Under the pieces are notes generated by a model that did no database searches, was not told the origin of the DNA, and saw only the letters and a list, made by a program, of their open reading frames with translations. From the NCBI GenBank assembly GCA_016841045.1, contig JAENZX010000009.1, positions 54,431 to 118,430 of the forward strand: DNA of 64,000 bases, given 5' to 3'. Of the stretch, positions 52,846 to 60,511 are shown in pieces. The translations under genes were made by a program, and so were the position numbers. Position 1 is the stretch's first letter; each line of letters starts with the position of its first letter. Origin of the DNA: Thermincola carboxydiphila. Its GTDB lineage: Bacteria > Bacillota > Thermincolia > Thermincolales > UBA2595.

Positions 52846-53565
52846 TTATGCACCCCAAATCTTCATGGGATCATCAATAGGCACCGGATTTCTTACCAAA
52901 AAGGCCTCCCCATAAGCTTTTCCAATCTGTGCTCCCCATAACCTGTCCCGGCTCTCAATAAATTGAAGGGGAACCTTGACTCCCAGTACAGCCAAAGGTT
53001 TTAGTCCATTGTTCCCAAACTGGGAGAAGTGAGCCTGAACAGCTTCCTGCTTCTTAGAATAGTAGTCAGAAACATCAACAATAAAGGAGTAATCATCCAT
53101 CCTGTTTAAAAAGTAATATAGGATTGTTTTTGGCCTAAAGGAATCGATCTCCGGCTCAAGCTTTTTCAATCCTGATTTAAAATGTGCTTCGGTCACCAGC
53201 CTGCTGGCACTTACATGGTCAGGATGGCGGTCATCCCAGTATGGAGTAATTATAATCGAAGGCTTCACGGTACGAATTACCCTTGCCGCCTTCATTACAC
53301 TCTCGTGATCAGCGATTAGCAGCCCATCAGGCAGCCCGAGGTTAATTCTCCATGAAGCCCCAAGAATTTGTGCCGCACTATCAGCTTCAACCGCTCTTAC
53401 CTCCGGGGTTCCGCGAGTCCCCATTTCACCCCGGGTGAGGTCAACAATTCCAACTTTATAGCCTAACGCAGCTTCCTTTGCCAGAAAGCCGCCGGCTCCG
53501 ATTTCAACATCATCGGGATGAGCCCCAAACGCTAGTATATCAACCTTTTCAAGCTTCTCTAACAC
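52846..53565 (-). CDS. bshB1: Bacillithiol biosynthesis deacetylase
   Basis: A 239-residue LmbE/PIG-L-type zinc deacetylase: zinc motif FGAHPDDVEIG, DLTRGEMGTRGT and a second His region DDRHPDHVSASRL. It removes acetate from GlcNAc-malate, the step after BshA. The start GTG at 53563-53565 has AGGAGG nine bases upstream; a longer frame lacks a site. It is immediately upstream of bshA. Confidence 0.9.
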   Translation of the reverse strand: MLEKLEKVDILAFGAHPDDVEIGAGGFLAKEAALGYKVGIVDLTRGEMGTRGTPEVRAVEADSAAQILGASWRINLGLPDGLLIADHESVMKAARVIRTVKPSIIITPYWDDRHPDHVSASRLVTEAHFKSGLKKLEPEIDSFRPKTILYYFLNRMDDYSFIVDVSDYYSKKQEAVQAHFSQFGNNGLKPLAVLGVKVPLQFIESRDRLWGAQIGKAYGEAFLVRNPVPIDDPMKIWGA

Positions 53566-53646
53566 TGTTGCTTTCCTCCTGTATGTAAAAAATGACAATA
53601 ACATGCTTTAGTAATATTTTAGCATGCGTGGAAGGGGAATACAAAT

Positions 53647-53706
53647 AGTGGGGAGTGGTTAGTGAGTAACTCACTCTCCACTCTCCACTCTCCACTCTCC
53701 ACTCTC
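53647..53706. repeat. Heptamer arrays in opposite orientation
   Basis: AGTGGGG, AGTGGTT and AGTGAGT (53647-53667) are followed by five perfect copies of CACTCTC (53672-53706), which reads GAGAGTG on the other strand. The two arrays can fold back on one another. The second abuts the stop of the VWA gene at 53709. Confidence 0.75.
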
Positions 53707-53708
53707 CA

Positions 53709-55130
53709 CTATTTAAGCATCTGACTCCTCATTATCCTGTCCAGATGCGCCAGTGTATTGCATTCAAACATTCTTGAATGCCTGCTAAATATAGAAACAG
53801 TTGGGGCTGAGGACCATACTTTTTTGGGAAGGGTGTTGAGCCATACTATATCTTTTACCTTTTTCTTTAAGTCAGACAGCCGAGCCCCTGATTTTTCAGC
53901 ATTCAAGGTTTTGGTGTCACTAACAATAATTATAAAAGTATCTTTATTCAATAAGTGGCGGTAACTGCCGGTTATTACTGCTAGGGCCTTGTTGAAATCT
54001 GTCCCCCGCCCCCAGCTTTCACTGCGGTTTATTATTTCTGTCATTGTTATATCAAAAGACTGTGGTTTCTTAAATTCATCAGTAACTCGTTCAATTTCCT
54101 CCGAAAAAATAAAGCTTTCAATTTCCTGGACGCTACTAGAGAGACCATACATAAACTGGAGTACAAATGCGGCATATTTGGCCATCGACCCTGAGACATC
54201 ACAAATTAACACAATTCTGGGTTTCTCTATTTTCTTTGTCTTGTATTTGAGATTAAACATTGTGCCGCCAAAACGGATGTTATGCCTGATAGTTCTTCTG
54301 ATATCAAGCCTCTGCCGCTTTTTACTCCGGTGGTATCTTCTTGATATCCTTGTGGCAAGCCTCCTGGAGAGTTTTGCGATAAGGGAAGCGGCTGTAGGCA
54401 TATCAGTCTCGGTAATTTTCTCGATGTCCTTATAGTACAACTGCTCATCGTCTCGCAGCTCTGCAGCTACTTCCTGAAGGATTTCATCTATTTCTTCCTC
54501 ACCGGTATAATTAATCTCAGGCGGGCCGTCATCTTGCAGCTTTAGATAATACTTCCAGTAGTTAAGGGAACTTTTTATCATGCTGGTAATAAGTTCTTCC
54601 GGGTTATTGACAGAGTTGCTCTGAAACTGCTTATTAAGATAATCATTTAGTCTCTTTTTCTGATTTTCCGGCAGTTTTGAATATGTCTTCTTTTCTTCAT
54701 CAGTTAGTGGAATGGTTACATCTCGCTGTTCTTCTCCCTGCGGACCTTCCACCTGATAGGAAATTTCTTCCTCAGCGGCCTGCATTTCCTGAGCTTCTAT
54801 CTCCTCTCTTTCTTTTCGCTTTTCGGTTCGTTCCGCTTTTTGCTCGGGCGTCACAAAAAAAGCCCGGAAGGCTTTCTCAAGAATCAGCCGGTCTTCCGGT
54901 GATTTGGCCAAAGTGGCCTTAAAAGCTGTTAAAACCTGAATACCGTCAAGCATGTCAACTGACGCCAGCGCTTTTACTGCATCAACAACTTCGGCAGAAC
55001 TAATTCTAATCCCCAAATGTCTCAATATATGCATAAAGCGAGTCAGATTCTTTTCGATGTATTGTTCACCTGATTCAACATGGTCCACAAACTGTTGGAC
55101 TTTTTCGTTTTGCACGTTACCGGTTGACAC
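53709..55130 (-). CDS. VWA-domain protein (CoxE-like)
   Basis: A 473-residue protein with a low-complexity acidic middle (KREEIEAQEMQAAEEEISYQ) and a C-terminal von Willebrand A domain: MIDAS LICDVSGSMAKYAAF and second metal loop SWGRGTDFNKAL. Such proteins work with MoxR AAA ATPases to insert metals or remodel enzymes, as CoxD/CoxE do for carbon-monoxide dehydrogenase. The start is GTG at 55128-55130 with GGGGG seven bases away. It follows the MoxR gene by 14 bases. Confidence 0.88.
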   Translation of the reverse strand: MSTGNVQNEKVQQFVDHVESGEQYIEKNLTRFMHILRHLGIRISSAEVVDAVKALASVDMLDGIQVLTAFKATLAKSPEDRLILEKAFRAFFVTPEQKAERTEKRKEREEIEAQEMQAAEEEISYQVEGPQGEEQRDVTIPLTDEEKKTYSKLPENQKKRLNDYLNKQFQSNSVNNPEELITSMIKSSLNYWKYYLKLQDDGPPEINYTGEEEIDEILQEVAAELRDDEQLYYKDIEKITETDMPTAASLIAKLSRRLATRISRRYHRSKKRQRLDIRRTIRHNIRFGGTMFNLKYKTKKIEKPRIVLICDVSGSMAKYAAFVLQFMYGLSSSVQEIESFIFSEEIERVTDEFKKPQSFDITMTEIINRSESWGRGTDFNKALAVITGSYRHLLNKDTFIIIVSDTKTLNAEKSGARLSDLKKKVKDIVWLNTLPKKVWSSAPTVSIFSRHSRMFECNTLAHLDRIMRSQMLK

Positions 55131-55144
55131 ACGGACACCCCCTT

Positions 55145-56053
55145 TTAACGCCGTGACTGTGATCCACCATTTTGTACCGCACTAATAAGCTCCTGTGGTC
55201 CAAGGTTTTGACGGAATAAGTCTATGTCATCCTTATTTTTGAAAATTACATTCAAAGTAAAGTTTACCATGTCGGGACTCATCCTGTCAGCATCCAAAGA
55301 TACCAAAGCCCTTGCCCAGTCAATAGTTTCTGCAATAGATGGTTTTTTTCTAAGCTCCAGTTTCTCCCTGATGAAGCTGACAGCCCTGGATACTTCCATT
55401 GACAGACGCTCACTTATACCAGGAACTTTTGCAGTTATAATACGAAGTTCCTTATCGGGGGAAGGATAATCAAGATAAAGATATACACATCTTCTCTTAA
55501 GACCATCGGACAGCTCGCGTTCAGCATTACTGGTTAAAACCACAACAGGTATTTGTTTCGCCTTTAAAGTACCCCACTCGGGAATAGAAACCTGAAAATC
55601 GGAAAGCACCTCAAAGAGAAATGCCTCAAATTCCTGGTCCACCTTGTCAATCTCGTCAATTAATAGAACCGGCTTGTTGTCAGATCGGATGGCCTTCAAT
55701 AATGGCCGTTCCAATAGGTACTCCTCTGAAAAAAGGTTATCCTCGGTGTTTTGGCATTGGTCATTTGTACTGATTTGGCTCAACTGAATTTTGATAAGCT
55801 GTTTTTGGTAGTTCCATTCATAAAGAGCCTTATTTTCGTCCAGCCCTTCATAACACTGCAACCTGATAAGTTCAGTATCAAAGACACCAGCCAGTACTTT
55901 GGCTATCTCGGTCTTTCCTACTCCAGGAGGCCCTTCAACTAACAGTGGCTTATTCATCTTTAGCGCAAGATAAGCAGTAACAACAGTTTCATAGTCCGCG
56001 ATATAACCAAATTCATTAAACTTTGCTTTTAGATTTTCAATAGACAGGTCCAT
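55145..56053 (-). CDS. MoxR-family AAA ATPase
   Basis: A 302-residue AAA+ ATPase with Walker A EGPPGVGKTEIAK, Walker B VLLIDEIDKVDQEFE, sensor 1 VVLTSNAERELSDGLKRRC and arginine residues following. The start at ATG 56053 has GGAGGT six bases upstream. It is the first gene of a MoxR-VWA operon, so it probably acts as a chaperone for a metalloenzyme, which is not identified here. A Crp/Fnr-like site lies at -41.5 of its predicted promoter. Confidence 0.9.
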   Translation of the reverse strand: MDLSIENLKAKFNEFGYIADYETVVTAYLALKMNKPLLVEGPPGVGKTEIAKVLAGVFDTELIRLQCYEGLDENKALYEWNYQKQLIKIQLSQISTNDQCQNTEDNLFSEEYLLERPLLKAIRSDNKPVLLIDEIDKVDQEFEAFLFEVLSDFQVSIPEWGTLKAKQIPVVVLTSNAERELSDGLKRRCVYLYLDYPSPDKELRIITAKVPGISERLSMEVSRAVSFIREKLELRKKPSIAETIDWARALVSLDADRMSPDMVNFTLNVIFKNKDDIDLFRQNLGPQELISAVQNGGSQSRR

Positions 56054-56090
56054 ATTTATACCTCCACTTAAAGTGTTTACGTTTAAGCAA

Positions 56091-56119
56091 ATATTAACAT
56101 TAACAGGTTTACAAAACAA
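56091..56119 (-). promoter_or_regulatory. Promoter of the MoxR-VWA operon
   Basis: On the minus strand TTGTTT (56114-56119), 17-base spacer, TAATAT (56091-56096); predicted start at 56084. Both boxes are weak, as is common for activator-dependent promoters. Confidence 0.5.
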
Positions 56120-56131
56120 TGACTTAAGTCA
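56120..56131. promoter_or_regulatory. Candidate Crp/Fnr-family activator site
   Basis: TGACTTAAGTCA is a perfect 12-bp palindrome centred at 56125.5, exactly 41.5 bases upstream of the predicted transcription start, the class II activator position. The Crp/Fnr gene lies directly upstream. Confidence 0.5.
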
Positions 56132-56149
56132 CATAATGATGTAATATTA

Positions 56150-56179
56150 AAAACAAAGGACCGCCCATCGTTGGGGCGG
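56150..56179 (-). terminator. Terminator after the Crp/Fnr gene
   Basis: On the minus strand CCGCCC-CAACGAT-GGGCGG is followed by TCCTTTGTTTTT. Confidence 0.6.
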
Positions 56180-56194
56180 ATACCTGTGTTTACA

Positions 56195-56875
56195 TTATAA
56201 CCAGGTCTTTAATTTTCCCTGGTCTATTAATATAATCGCCTGCCGTTCCAGTTCAATGCACTTATACTTTTTGAAATCCCCCAAAATCCTGGTGACAGTT
56301 TCCCGTGTAGTACCAATAAGATTAGCAAGTTCCTGCCGACTTAACGGAAGCTCGATCCTTACCCCCTCAGGAGAATCAGCGCCATGTTCTTTACCGAGCA
56401 TAAGAAGCATGCTTGCAAGCCTTCCGTAAGTATCCTTAAGAGCAAGGTCTCTGACCTGCCTTTGTGCCATCCGGAGTCTGCTGCTCAATATTTTTAAAAG
56501 TTTTACTGCTATATCCGGGTTAGAACGTATGAGGTTCTCAACATCTCGATTAAGGATCATTCCTATTTGTCCAGTTTCAATTACTTCAGCAGTTGCTGGA
56601 TATGGTCCTCCATCTATCAGAACTACCTCGGCAAAAACATCTCCGTGCTGTAGAAGGTGGAGGATCTGTTCCCTGCCGTCTTCGGTTGTTTTCGAAATCT
56701 TTACCTTACCGGAAATAACAAAGAACAGGGCTTCACCTGGCTCTCCTTCCATAAAAACAATCATATTCTTCTTGTAATTCCTTACCCTTGTCAGCTGACC
56801 TATTGAATCAATCTCCTCCGGTGACAGGTCATGAAATAAAGGTATTTTGTTAAGAAACTCACTGTAATTTGTCAT
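56195..56875 (-). CDS. Crp/Fnr-family transcriptional regulator
   Basis: A 226-residue regulator with a cyclic-nucleotide-type sensor barrel (MIVFMEGEPGEALFFVISGK to HGDVFAEVVLIDG) and a helix-turn-helix (LSRQELANLIGTTRETVTRI). The cysteines needed for an Fnr iron-sulfur cluster are absent; there is a single Cys near the C-terminus. The ligand may be haem, a redox signal or a small molecule. AGGAGGG precedes the ATG. Surrounding redox genes make respiratory control likely. Confidence 0.9.
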   Translation of the reverse strand: MTNYSEFLNKIPLFHDLSPEEIDSIGQLTRVRNYKKNMIVFMEGEPGEALFFVISGKVKISKTTEDGREQILHLLQHGDVFAEVVLIDGGPYPATAEVIETGQIGMILNRDVENLIRSNPDIAVKLLKILSSRLRMAQRQVRDLALKDTYGRLASMLLMLGKEHGADSPEGVRIELPLSRQELANLIGTTRETVTRILGDFKKYKCIELERQAIILIDQGKLKTWL

Positions 56876-57006
56876 TTAGCCCTCCTGGCAAAAGCAGTTT
56901 GAATCAAGAATTTGAGTCAAAAATCTGTTTATCTATAATTATCCTTTATTAATCTCAATTCCTGCTTTGGAGGATCTTTTTCTGTCAAATCGGACACATT
57001 TTTTAA

Positions 57007-57546
57007 TTAGCCGCTGATTTCCTGACCATGGCATGGCACACACACACTTCGGTCGGGAACCTTGTTATTAGTCTTTGGGTCATGGACAAGTCCCTGATGA
57101 CAGCCCATACATTGTGATCCGACCTCAAAATGTTTTAAATTATGAGGTTTTCCTTTACCCTTAATATCTTCATGACATTTCAGACATCGCTTAGAAAATT
57201 CAGCTGTATCTGAAGTAATGGTAATAGGGGTTTTATAGTTGCCAGTTATATGATTGTACACTTCGCTAATACCCTGGGCCTTGGTTTTAATGAGACCAAT
57301 GGTACCGGGATCTGCATGACATTTGATACATTCTATGGACTTGTGGCCTGATGTCTGCCATGCATTGTAAGAGGGTTCCATTTCATGACACGTGTCACAA
57401 AAACCTGATTGGGATGTAAACTTTATGGCGCCTGCTAATACCACACCTATTATTAAAACTGTACCAAACACCAGGACATATTTTCTTTTCCGATTTTTTT
57501 GTTCCCACATATTGTTCCGTGTCCATATATTGTCTCGTTCCCACAT
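57007..57546 (-). CDS. NapC/NirT-type membrane-anchored multihaem cytochrome c (five haem motifs)
   Basis: A 179-residue quinol-oxidising type cytochrome. One N-terminal anchor (YVLVFGTVLIIGVVLAGAI) is followed by five CxxCH motifs: CDTCH, CIKCH, CLKCH, CMGCH and CVPCH. NrfH and NapC usually have four haems in a similar length, so a fifth near the C-terminus (VCVPCHGQEISG) is distinctive. No partner such as NrfA is adjacent; the Crp/Fnr regulator lies next to it. GGAGGT precedes the ATG. Confidence 0.88.
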   Translation of the reverse strand: MWERDNIWTRNNMWEQKNRKRKYVLVFGTVLIIGVVLAGAIKFTSQSGFCDTCHEMEPSYNAWQTSGHKSIECIKCHADPGTIGLIKTKAQGISEVYNHITGNYKTPITITSDTAEFSKRCLKCHEDIKGKGKPHNLKHFEVGSQCMGCHQGLVHDPKTNNKVPDRSVCVPCHGQEISG

Positions 57547-57618
57547 TTTAATTAACCTCCGGACTTTTTTTTAGTGTCTCCCGGACAAGATCATTTATTC
57601 TAGGCTCACAATAATAAC

Positions 57619-57664
57619 ATCAAATTAAAGCAGCCTCCTATTTTTTTTTTAGAAAGCTGCCTTT
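57619..57664 (-). terminator. Terminator after mobB
   Basis: On the minus strand GGCAGCTTTCTA and TAGGAGGCTGCT pair imperfectly around an A-run loop, followed by TTAATTTG. Confidence 0.55.
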
Positions 57665-57675
57665 TGATACTTTAT

Positions 57676-58164
57676 TCATTTTTTCAGGCCTAGCTGGTTA
57701 ATTAAAAAATCAACAAGACCAGGAGCATCATCCAGCCCAAAGGTGGGAACCCCCGTGTGGGAAACGTCACTAGCCACTGCTAGAAGCTGACTCCTGGGTG
57801 ATATTAGTTCTGTATGTACCTCGGACCTGAAAACTTCAACCTTAGGTTTGTTTTCTTTTTTATACCCTTCGGTAATGATTATATCTACACCGGAAATCTT
57901 TGCGATAATTTCATCCAAAGTTAGTTCCTTCTGTGTCTGTTGTATAAAAGCCACTTTTGCCGGCGAAGCTAGAACTACGGTATCAGCCCCCGCTTCCCTG
58001 TGCCGCCATGTATCTTTACCGGGAACATCTATGTCAAAATCGCGGTGATGATGCTTAATTGTAGCAATTTTATATCCCCTGGCCTTAAGTTCTTTAATTA
58101 TTTTGACTAGTAGAGTTGTCTTACCGGAATTACTGTATCCAACAACCGAAATAACAGGAATCAT
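57676..58164 (-). CDS. mobB: Molybdopterin-guanine dinucleotide biosynthesis protein B
   Basis: A 162-residue P-loop protein starting MIPVISVVGYSNSGKTTLLV (Walker A), with KHHHRDFDIDVPGKDTWRHR and IIITEGYKKENKPKVEVFRS typical of MobB, which assists MobA in forming the guanine-dinucleotide cofactor. ATG at 58164 has GGAGG six bases upstream. Last gene of the mobA-fdhD-mobB operon. Confidence 0.92.
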   Translation of the reverse strand: MIPVISVVGYSNSGKTTLLVKIIKELKARGYKIATIKHHHRDFDIDVPGKDTWRHREAGADTVVLASPAKVAFIQQTQKELTLDEIIAKISGVDIIITEGYKKENKPKVEVFRSEVHTELISPRSQLLAVASDVSHTGVPTFGLDDAPGLVDFLINQLGLKK

Positions 58165-58174
58165 TCCCACCCTC

Positions 58175-58954
58175 CTAATAAATTACCCTCTCAGGGTATG
58201 TATAAATGTTCATTCTCTGATTTCTTACAAAAGCTACTATTGTAACCCCCAGCTCTTCTGCATGTTTTATTGCAAGGTCCGTCGGAGCTGACCTGGATGC
58301 AATGAGAGGTACGCCCGTCTTAGCTACTTTAATCAGTATTTCGGAAGAAATTCGTCCTGTAGTTAGAAGAAGCTTGTCCGCGGTGTCAACACCATCCAGA
58401 AAGCAACGTCCTATTAGTTTATCTACAGTATTGTGTCTGCCGATGTCTTCACGAAAATAAAGAATTTCTTCGTTATTACAAAGAGCAGAACTATGTACTC
58501 CGCCTGTCATTTTGAAAAGTTCTGACCGGCGCTGGGCCTGAAGCATAAGTTCAAATATCATATCTGATTTTATTTTAAAGCCCTGTTCAACCGGTTGACA
58601 TACGGCATCAGTAAGGTGATAAAAGCTTGTTCCCTTGCCGCAGCCTGTGGTAATATATCTTTTTAAAAAGGTCTGTTCAGCGATTACTGCTTTGGGTGCA
58701 TAAATCTTGGCAGTTCCCTCATTCAGGTCAACAGAAATGTTTTTGATGTCCTCTTTAGCCTTTAAGAATCCCTCTGACTTTAGAAAACCAACAGCCAGTT
58801 CATCTAGGTGTTCGGCAGTGCTTAATAAGGTAACCAGTTCCTTGTCATTAAGGAAAATAGTAAAAGGTGATTCTCTTGTAACACTGTCCTCAATATGTTG
58901 TCCGGTTCCGGCTTTTATTTGAAAAGCACGTACAATCTTAATCTGTTGGTCCAT
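58175..58954 (-). CDS. fdhD: Formate dehydrogenase accessory sulfurtransferase FdhD
   Basis: A 259-residue FdhD with the family segment ITTGCGKGTSFYHL, GGVHSSALCNN, REDIGRHNTVDKLIG and LIASRSAPTDLAIKHAEELG. In E. coli FdhD, a CxxC pair carries sulfur from IscS to the molybdenum cofactor; here the loop has only one Cys (CGKG). The start ATG 58954 has AGGAGG seven bases away and overlaps the mobA end by 17 bp. Needed for activation of Mo- or W-dependent formate dehydrogenases. Confidence 0.92.
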   Translation of the reverse strand: MDQQIKIVRAFQIKAGTGQHIEDSVTRESPFTIFLNDKELVTLLSTAEHLDELAVGFLKSEGFLKAKEDIKNISVDLNEGTAKIYAPKAVIAEQTFLKRYITTGCGKGTSFYHLTDAVCQPVEQGFKIKSDMIFELMLQAQRRSELFKMTGGVHSSALCNNEEILYFREDIGRHNTVDKLIGRCFLDGVDTADKLLLTTGRISSEILIKVAKTGVPLIASRSAPTDLAIKHAEELGVTIVAFVRNQRMNIYTYPERVIY

Positions 58955-59546
58955 CCTGCTTCCTCCTAGCCATGTTTTTTGCCAGTTCAATGTCTAATGG
59001 AGTATTTACATTAAAAAACATTTCGTCGGGGTTACCAAATTTGCATAGTTCGTGCGTATCTATGAATTTAACTCTTACGAGATCATAAATTGCTGAGGTC
59101 TTGCGCCTTCCTGCATCAATAAGGCTTTCTACTGCCTGCAAACAGTCTTTGGTGTAAACCGCAAAGAGGGGCTGGTAATATTCACCTATCCTGGGCACTA
59201 CTGCATCATAGCCCTCGATTAGATTAATCATATAAACAGCAAGCTTTACATCAATAAACGGCATATCGCACGCTGTGAAGAAGTTGACATGATGTCCTGA
59301 CTGCTTTAGAGTCGCATGGATACCACCTAATGGACCGAAATCCTTGTAAACATCGGGAACTACTCTTTTATTAAGATTATTATATAATTCATCATTTGCA
59401 GAAATCAAAATTTCAGCAAATACCCCTGATAATTTCGTAACTGCATCTTCAAGCATTCGATGTTCTCTAATCTTAAGTAACGCCTTATTCTGTCCCATGC
59501 GGGTACTTTTGCCCCCGGCCAATATAACTGCGGCTGCTTCTAACAT
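58938..59546 (-). CDS. mobA: Molybdenum cofactor guanylyltransferase
   Basis: A 202-residue nucleotidyltransferase with AAVILAGGKSTRMGQNKALL (GTP binding), GPLGGIHATLKQ and TACDMPFIDVKLA. It attaches GMP to molybdopterin to give the dinucleotide cofactor. The second of two adjacent ATGs has the better spacing from AAAGGAG. First gene of the operon, with a promoter at 59608-59636. Confidence 0.92.
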   Translation of the reverse strand: MLEAAAVILAGGKSTRMGQNKALLKIREHRMLEDAVTKLSGVFAEILISANDELYNNLNKRVVPDVYKDFGPLGGIHATLKQSGHHVNFFTACDMPFIDVKLAVYMINLIEGYDAVVPRIGEYYQPLFAVYTKDCLQAVESLIDAGRRKTSAIYDLVRVKFIDTHELCKFGNPDEMFFNVNTPLDIELAKNMARRKQDGPTD

Positions 59547-59607
59547 CATTGTCTCCTTTGATCATTTCTCGTGCTTCTGCATAATAGTAATAAGTAACCT
59601 ATCATTT

Positions 59608-59636
59608 ATTATAAATGTTTTTATTGAGATAACCAA
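59608..59636 (-). promoter_or_regulatory. Promoter of mobA-fdhD-mobB
   Basis: On the minus strand TTGGTT (59631-59636), 17-base spacer, perfect TATAAT (59608-59613). Confidence 0.5.
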
Positions 59637-59713
59637 CAAAATTGTTTAAAATTGTGATTTCTCTTTTTTTATCTTTCCCCTGATGGCTTGGTTCACTCAA
59701 AATCATTATTTAA

Positions 59714-59768
59714 AAAAAGAACGAGTACCGCCAACTGTTTTCCCAGTTTCTGGCACTCGTTCTTTTTC
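59714..59768. terminator. Terminator after the formate-dehydrogenase-like genes
   Basis: AAAAAGAACGAGT and ACTCGTTCTTTTT are perfect 13-base complements around a loop with CCAACTG; T-runs occur on both strands. Confidence 0.8.
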
Positions 59769-59791
59769 GTTATGCCGCCTCTTTGTTTGTT

Positions 59792-60511
59792 TTATCGGTA
59801 GGATGAGAAGGACACCTTATCTGCTGCTTGCGGATTTATTTTTTTCTGTTTGATTAATTCATTAAACCAAAGGCTGTGACGATGTTTAACATAACCCAAA
59901 TCCACTTTGCCGGTAAACATACTTGGAAGCAGATTTCTGTTTTCCTTCATTATAAACGCTCCCAGGTGGGCCGCAATACCAAATATAATCATAAATGTTG
60001 CTGCATTATGCACCATCGTAGTCCAATATAGAAGGCCATTACCAAATTCCCATGAAGGTAAATTCTTTAAAACCTTGATAACTCCGGTTATAATCGTCAG
60101 GGCAATGTTTAAAACTATGAAAGCATATGCCAGTCTCTGCTCAGCAAGATATTTATGTGACGGTGGTTCCTGACCCTTGGTAAGGATTGCCTTGATAATC
60201 AGGTAAGATTCTTTTAAATCTCCCCTCTGGGGCAGAAGATTAAACTCTTTTAAAAAGCCATGGAAAATCACATGATACAATGAGGCAGAAATCAGGGCTG
60301 ATGCAGCCAAATAGTGAAGCATGAGGGTAACTGTGTAATTCGATGACCAGGTAAGACCCATGATTTGGTCAACCATATACCTTTTGTACATAGGCATCTG
60401 TCCAATGCCCGTAAAAATCAGGATGAAAATTGAAATTGTCACAGTCCAGTGAATAAATCTCACTATACCAGAGTGCCTTTCTATCTTCACATTGCTTACT
60501 TTATTTGTCAC
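59792..60511 (-). CDS. Formate dehydrogenase-type cytochrome b subunit
   Basis: A 239-residue integral membrane protein of the FdnI/FdoI group, with four main helices. RHSGIVRFIHWTVTISIFIL carries a likely haem-b His; further His residues occur in MLHYLAASA, LYHVIFHGF and VHNAATFMI. It would pass electrons between the Fe-S subunit and quinone. GTG at 60509-60511 has GGGAGAGG six bases before it and overlaps the Fe-S gene end by 11 bp. Confidence 0.88.
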   Translation of the reverse strand: MTNKVSNVKIERHSGIVRFIHWTVTISIFILIFTGIGQMPMYKRYMVDQIMGLTWSSNYTVTLMLHYLAASALISASLYHVIFHGFLKEFNLLPQRGDLKESYLIIKAILTKGQEPPSHKYLAEQRLAYAFIVLNIALTIITGVIKVLKNLPSWEFGNGLLYWTTMVHNAATFMIIFGIAAHLGAFIMKENRNLLPSMFTGKVDLGYVKHRHSLWFNELIKQKKINPQAADKVSFSSYR

